DNA of 8,808 nt, taken from assembly GCA_947624855.1 (NCBI GenBank), contig CANQMC010000047.1, positions 1 through 8,808 on the forward strand, in the 5' to 3' direction. The number at the start of each line of letters is the position of its first letter. The stretch's first letter is position 1. Shown piece by piece: positions 5,573 to 8,808 of this stretch. Below the pieces are notes generated by a model that saw only the letters and a list, made by a program, of their open reading frames with translations, did not search any database and was not told where the DNA came from. The position numbers were made by a program, and so were the translations under genes. Origin of the DNA: an uncultured Bacilli bacterium (GTDB taxonomy: Bacteria; Bacillota_I; Bacilli_A; RF39; UBA660).

Positions 5573-6709
5573 ATGAAAACATCTTTAGAAGTTACAAAAC
5601 TTCTTGATAAGTTATACAATTTACGTGGTAGTGACAGTGTTATTTTAAAAGAAATGGAAGCTTCTCATCAAAAAGCATTAGAAACTAAGAATAGGACAAC
5701 TGAAGAAAAAGGTATTTTACAAGATAAAATTGCTAGTTTAGAAAATGATAGTAAGAATTTAAGTGAACAAGGAAAGAAATTGGCTACTGTTTTAAGTGGA
5801 ATTGATAAAAGTGAATTTGAAACAGTTATTTCAAGATTAAATATTAATTTTGATCCAGAAGCATTATCTAAAAAACTTGATGATGCTTTACCAAAAACAA
5901 TTGAAAAAGTTAATGATGAAATAAAAGCTAGTCAAGAAAAACTTGTAAGTGTTGAAGAAGAGATGAACAGCGCTATAACGGAAATTGAAGAATTAAGTAT
6001 TAGAAAAGATACAGCAATGGCTAATCAAGAAAAATTAAATGAATATTTTGATTTAGCATTAAAAGGTAATATAAATATTACTAGAGAGTCTATTACATCT
6101 TTATTAGAACAATTTGATTTTACAGAAGAAGAAACAAGAGAAGCTGCTAAAATATTAATGTTCCCAGAAGATGCTTTGTTTGATTATGATACAAGACTTA
6201 AAGAAAGTGAGAAAAAATCAATTGGGGAGGTAATAAAAGAAGCTAAAAATCAAGAAGTAAGTAATGTAAAAGAAGAACCAATTGCAAATGTAGAAGTTTT
6301 AATGGAAGATGAACCAATAAAAGAAGAAGTTAAAGAAGAAAAAAAGTTTGATCGAGAAGATTTAATGGATTTATTTACAGAGATTGGTTTAGATTATTTA
6401 GATTATACAACTAAAGATTTAGATGAAGTTTTAGAACATTTTAATGAAAAAGTTATTCGTCGAAATGTGGCAATTTTTAAGAATAATGATTTAGGTTTAG
6501 ATTTCTTTAGTGAAAATGTTAATTTATTATATGATAAAGAATTTGAAGCTAAAGTTGATAGATTACTTAGAATTGGTAAAAGTGCTTTAGATATATATTT
6601 AAATCCTTCAATTTTAACTAAATATGATTATAAAGGTTTAGATAAAGCAATATTAATATTACAAAGTAGTGGACTTGATCCTAAAAAAGTGCCACTTATG
6701 GCTTATTAA
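5573..6709 (+). CDS. Coiled-coil protein with C-terminal helical repeats, 378 aa, unknown function
   Basis: No named family recognised. Numbered from ATG 5573: residues about 22-75 and 107-158 are charged, heptad-like stretches expected to form coiled coils. Residues 160-212 are a helical domain (LLEQFDFTEEETREAAKIL). Residues 213-262 are a Lys/Glu-rich linker, probably disordered. Residues 263-378 are helical and contain two copies of a degenerate unit, at about 308-334 (GLDFFSENVNLLYD) and 338-366 (ALDIYLNPSILTKYD). Similar units occur in the next two genes. No signal peptide or membrane helix, so it is cytoplasmic. Start: AAGGAG (5559-5564) is eight bases from ATG 5573, whereas an in-frame GTG at 5564 overlaps the Shine-Dalgarno site itself and is rejected. 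It leads a train ending in sepF and divIVA, which suggests, without proving, a cell-division or scaffold role. Confidence 0.85.
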   Translation: MKTSLEVTKLLDKLYNLRGSDSVILKEMEASHQKALETKNRTTEEKGILQDKIASLENDSKNLSEQGKKLATVLSGIDKSEFETVISRLNINFDPEALSKKLDDALPKTIEKVNDEIKASQEKLVSVEEEMNSAITEIEELSIRKDTAMANQEKLNEYFDLALKGNINITRESITSLLEQFDFTEEETREAAKILMFPEDALFDYDTRLKESEKKSIGEVIKEAKNQEVSNVKEEPIANVEVLMEDEPIKEEVKEEKKFDREDLMDLFTEIGLDYLDYTTKDLDEVLEHFNEKVIRRNVAIFKNNDLGLDFFSENVNLLYDKEFEAKVDRLLRIGKSALDIYLNPSILTKYDYKGLDKAILILQSSGLDPKKVPLMAY

Positions 6710-6723
6710 GGAGGTTTTAAAAA

Positions 6724-7482
6724 ATGCTTTATAGTGAAATATTAAAATTAGGAGTTGGATTAAATAAAGATGTAGCTCCAGAAAAGGTTTATCCTTTATG
6801 TTCTTTAGTAAAAGGAGAAGATGCTAAAGAAGTTGTTAAAATATTAAAAGAGTTTGGTTATGATTTGAGTTCTTTTAATATAGCTAATTTACGTTTATTA
6901 ACACTTAATAAAAAAGATATGAAAGCTTTATTAGAAGTTTTAACGAAAATAGAAGAATTAAAATTACATGATATATTTTCTTATAATTTAAATGTTAGAT
7001 CTTTAAATAGTTCAGTTTTAGCAAGAGTAGAAGTTTGTTTAAAAAATAATATTCCTTTTGTTCATCGGGAAAGTAATGATTTAATAAGTGAAATATATAA
7101 TGAAGAAGCTTTTATGGAATATACAAATGGTAGAATTAAATCTCAAGATGAAGCAGTTGAGGCTTCACCAGTTGAAGTTAAAGAAAATATGACTTTAGAT
7201 GAAGAAGATAATATGGTACGTTCTGATATTCTTAAAACTTTATTAGAAGTTAAAGAAGAAAATAAAGATGATTTCACTTTTGGATTTTTAATTACAAGTA
7301 TTATTGCTAATTTAGATAATGTTATTGCTAGTGATAATAAAGAATATAGAGTTACTGGTAATAAACATATTATTGAGAGAGCTTTAGAAGGTATATCTTT
7401 AACTCCAGATATGCAAAGTGAGATAGATAATAAAATATTATCAGCTTTTCCTGATGTGAATGTCCTTGAAAGGGGTGTATAA
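6724..7482 (+). CDS. Helical-repeat protein, 252 aa, unknown function
   Basis: Not recognised. An N-terminal helical region (1-110) carries two degenerate units resembling those of the preceding protein: about 48-73 (LSSFNIANLRLLTLNKKDM) and 81-106 (LHDIFSYNLNVRSLNSSVL). An acidic linker (about 140-165) leads to a C-terminal helical domain (166-252) with KTLLEVKEENKDDFTFGFL and a tail ending in ERGV. No signal peptide, membrane helix or catalytic motif is seen; two Cys (26, 105). AAGGAGG at 6708-6714 overlaps the previous stop codon and leaves nine bases to the ATG, so the genes are tightly linked and probably translated at similar levels. The next gene starts three bases after its stop. A binding or scaffold protein is a reasonable guess from the repeats only. 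Confidence 0.82.
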   Translation: MLYSEILKLGVGLNKDVAPEKVYPLCSLVKGEDAKEVVKILKEFGYDLSSFNIANLRLLTLNKKDMKALLEVLTKIEELKLHDIFSYNLNVRSLNSSVLARVEVCLKNNIPFVHRESNDLISEIYNEEAFMEYTNGRIKSQDEAVEASPVEVKENMTLDEEDNMVRSDILKTLLEVKEENKDDFTFGFLITSIIANLDNVIASDNKEYRVTGNKHIIERALEGISLTPDMQSEIDNKILSAFPDVNVLERGV

Positions 7483-7484
7483 AA

Positions 7485-7772
7485 GTGAAATTTTTAGAAA
7501 AATTTGGCTTTGATAAAAAAGATATTGAGAATTTAAAAGAAAATTCTACTAGTAATATTATTAAAGAATTAGAAGCTCATAAAAAATTAGTATCAAAGAA
7601 TTTAGAATATTTAAATAGTATTGGAGTTACTAATTTAACAGAAATATTTATTAATTATCATGATATGTTTTTAATGGATAATAGTAATTTTATTGAAATA
7701 TTTAATAAATATGAACCAACATCTTTAATTGAAAAATTAGCTAAAGATGTAAGAATTATGGAATATCTTTAA
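7485..7772 (+). CDS. Small helical protein with one repeat-like unit, 95 aa, unknown function
   Basis: Not recognised. It looks all-helical. It opens with FLEKFGFDKKDIENL, runs through a charged helix (22-45), then has NSIGVTNLTEIF and a unit at about 51-76 (LTEIFINYHDMFLMDNSNFI) that lines up with the units of the two genes upstream. The pattern of helix pairs with G-V or G-F turns faintly recalls mTERF-like helical repeats, but it is too short and divergent to assign. Start is GTG 7485: GGGGTG (7472-7477) leaves seven bases, and the previous stop is two bases away. No export signal. The gap of 71 bases to sepF is the largest inside the train. Confidence 0.78.
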   Translation: MKFLEKFGFDKKDIENLKENSTSNIIKELEAHKKLVSKNLEYLNSIGVTNLTEIFINYHDMFLMDNSNFIEIFNKYEPTSLIEKLAKDVRIMEYL

Positions 7773-7800
7773 TAAGCTACTAGAAAAATTAATAATAATT

Positions 7801-7809
7801 TGTTAGAAT
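7801..7809 (+). promoter_or_regulatory. Possible extended -10 promoter for sepF-divIVA
   Basis: TGT followed by TAGAAT (7804-7809) resembles an extended -10 element. No convincing -35 box lies 17 bases upstream. The predicted start near 7816 would give a 28-base leader to the sepF ATG. It may allow sepF-divIVA to be transcribed apart from the three genes upstream. Confidence 0.3.
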
Positions 7810-7843
7810 TAAATTGATGAAAAAATAGTAATGGAGGATTGAA

Positions 7844-8245
7844 ATGGCTCTTAAATTAAAGAATTTATTTAAAGATGTTGATGATGATACACTTACAGGA
7901 ACAGAGGATGAGTTTTATAATATAACAGAAGGTGAAGCTTTAGCAGAAGCTGATAAATCAGGAAATAAAATGATTTTATTAGAGCCTAGAGCATATTCTG
8001 AATCTCAACAAATTGCAGATCATTTAAAAAATCGTAATAGTGTTGTTGTAAATCTAAAAAGAGTTACATCTGATCAAGCTAAAAGAATAATTGATTTTCT
8101 AAGTGGTTGTATTTATGCGATTGGAGGAACAATGCAAAAGATTGGAGTAGGTATTTATTTATGTACTCCTAAAAATGTAAATGTTCAAGGTAAAATATCT
8201 GATGAAGCAGAAAAAAATAAATCAGAAGTAGAAGAAGAATGGTAA
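7844..8245 (+). CDS. sepF: SepF, FtsZ membrane-anchoring division protein, 133 aa
   Basis: SepF (YlmF) binds the FtsZ C-terminal tail, polymerises, and tethers the Z-ring to the membrane. Seen: an N-terminal amphipathic segment (MALKLKNLFKD) that fits the family's membrane-binding helix, an acidic linker (12-38), and the folded core (about 42-110) with ILLEPRAYSESQQIADHL, VVVNLKRV, and the signature FLSGCIYAIGG (85-95) followed by MQKIG. A charged tail (112-133) ends the protein. It is slightly shorter than the B. subtilis protein (about 150 aa), mostly in the linker. GGAGG at 7833-7837 leaves six bases to the ATG. divIVA follows after 24 bases. The ylmG and ylmH genes that often lie between sepF and divIVA in Bacilli are absent here. 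Confidence 0.93.
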   Translation: MALKLKNLFKDVDDDTLTGTEDEFYNITEGEALAEADKSGNKMILLEPRAYSESQQIADHLKNRNSVVVNLKRVTSDQAKRIIDFLSGCIYAIGGTMQKIGVGIYLCTPKNVNVQGKISDEAEKNKSEVEEEW

Positions 8246-8269
8246 AGATAAATTAAGAGGTGATACGTC

Positions 8270-8695
8270 TTGAGAAAGTTTAGTACTAGTCTAAGTGGCT
8301 ACAATAAACTTGAAGTTAATAATTTTGTAAATGAAGTATCAAATGAATATGAAAGTATGCTTACAAAATTAAAAAATCAAGGTAAAGAAATTGAAGCATT
8401 AAAAAAAGAATTAGAAAAATATAAAAATATGGAAAATACTCTAAATAGAGCAATTGTTGTGGCAGAAGATGCTTCAAGTCAAATTAAAAGAATGGCTAGA
8501 GATGAAGCTAAAGGAGTAATTGATGATGCTAAAAGAAATGCTTCAAGAATTGTAAATGATGCTTTACTTAAAGCTGATAAAATTGAACAAGACGCTCAAA
8601 ATCTTAAAAGAAGAGTTGTTATATTTAAAAGAAGACTTAAAAGTGTAGTAGATGAACAAATAGAGTTTATTGATAGTATAAATGAAGATTATTAG
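8270..8695 (+). CDS. divIVA: DivIVA cell-pole / septum protein, 141 aa
   Basis: DivIVA recognises strongly curved membrane at septa and poles and recruits partners in division, growth or chromosome segregation. Seen: the N-terminal lipid-binding segment MRKFSTSLSGYNKLEVNNFV (1-20), close to the family's F-GY---EVN-F pattern, then a coiled coil (about 22-60), a short break, and a second Ala-rich coiled coil (about 65-135). It is on the short side for the family. Start is TTG 8270: AGAGGTGA (8256-8263) leaves six bases, and starting here gives the conserved N-terminus; no nearby in-frame ATG would. The stop TAG overlaps the terminator stem and is the only non-TAA stop in the window. It lies directly behind sepF and is probably co-transcribed with it. 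Confidence 0.9.
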   Translation: MRKFSTSLSGYNKLEVNNFVNEVSNEYESMLTKLKNQGKEIEALKKELEKYKNMENTLNRAIVVAEDASSQIKRMARDEAKGVIDDAKRNASRIVNDALLKADKIEQDAQNLKRRVVIFKRRLKSVVDEQIEFIDSINEDY

Positions 8696-8716
8696 AACTT
8701 ATAGTTCTTTTTTTTT
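8694..8716 (+). terminator. Rho-independent terminator after divIVA
   Basis: AGAACT (8694-8699) pairs with AGTTCT (8703-8708) over a three-base loop and runs into nine T residues (8708-8716). The stem begins within the divIVA stop codon. It closes the plus-strand train before the convergent minus-strand gene. Confidence 0.85.
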
Positions 8717-8722
8717 ATGAAA

Positions 8723-8808
8723 TTATTTATTTTCATCTTTATCAAAAGTAATTTTTTTATCAATACGACCTAATAAATAATCAGCTGATATTTTGTATTT
8801 TTTGCATA
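8723..8808 (-). CDS. C-terminal end of a probable XRE-family HTH regulator (partial)
   Basis: The gene runs off the right edge, so only the last 27 residues and a TAA stop (minus, 8725-8723) are present. They read CKKYKISADYLLGRIDKK followed by a short acidic tail. The pattern (K-Y-hydrophobic-S-DYLLGR) is the common end of a Cro/C1-type (XRE) helix-turn-helix domain. The DNA-binding helices themselves lie outside the window, so the call rests on this tail alone. It converges on divIVA. Confidence 0.65.
   Translation of the reverse strand, partial: CKKYKISADYLLGRIDKKITFDKDENK

Noticed and set aside
1..8808. CRISPR array, tRNA or rRNA genes
   Set aside because: I saw no regularly spaced direct repeats and no tRNA- or rRNA-like segment on either strand.

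Overview
The window is very AT-rich DNA with strong Shine-Dalgarno sites, short leaders and short intergenic gaps. It carries SepF and DivIVA and reads well in the standard code: all ten Trp codons I checked are TGG, and no complete gene ends in TGA. This fits a low-GC Bacillota, possibly an uncultured gut Bacilli lineage of the RF39 or Erysipelotrichales type. That placement is inference from sequence style, not from a marker search.

Layout. (1) Positions 1-75 are the 3' end of a group II intron: the distal part of domain V and a complete domain VI with a bulged branch-point A. (2) Positions 76-1444 are accessory. They hold an orphan acidic protein gene, the frameshifted and internally deleted relic of a RhuM-family gene, an HD-domain phosphohydrolase gene that starts on top of the relic's tail, and a terminator. 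(3) Positions 1505-2857 are a two-gene unit for a small four-helix membrane protein and an Asn-rich single-pass surface protein with an OB-fold-like domain. It is driven by a near-consensus promoter whose -35/-10 spacer contains nine consecutive G residues, the layout of a phase-variable promoter. (4) Positions 2875-5399, minus strand, are a compact ABC importer operon in the order substrate-binding protein, ATPase, permease, with overlapping genes. It faces unit 3 across a bidirectional terminator. (5) Positions 5517-8716, plus strand, are a gene train of three unrecognised proteins (a long coiled-coil protein and two helical proteins), then sepF and divIVA, then a terminator. (6) The minus-strand C-terminus of a probable XRE-type regulator enters at the right edge.

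How the genes may work together. The importer operon is self-contained and probably takes up a small organic nutrient of the NMT1/THI5/TauA type; the substrate cannot be read from sequence. In the last block SepF (FtsZ membrane anchor) and DivIVA (pole and septum marker) point to division. The three unknown genes just upstream share a degenerate helical repeat of about 26-30 residues, so they may be lineage-specific partners of the division or cell-pole machinery. That block and the poly-G promoter are the two parts most worth following up.
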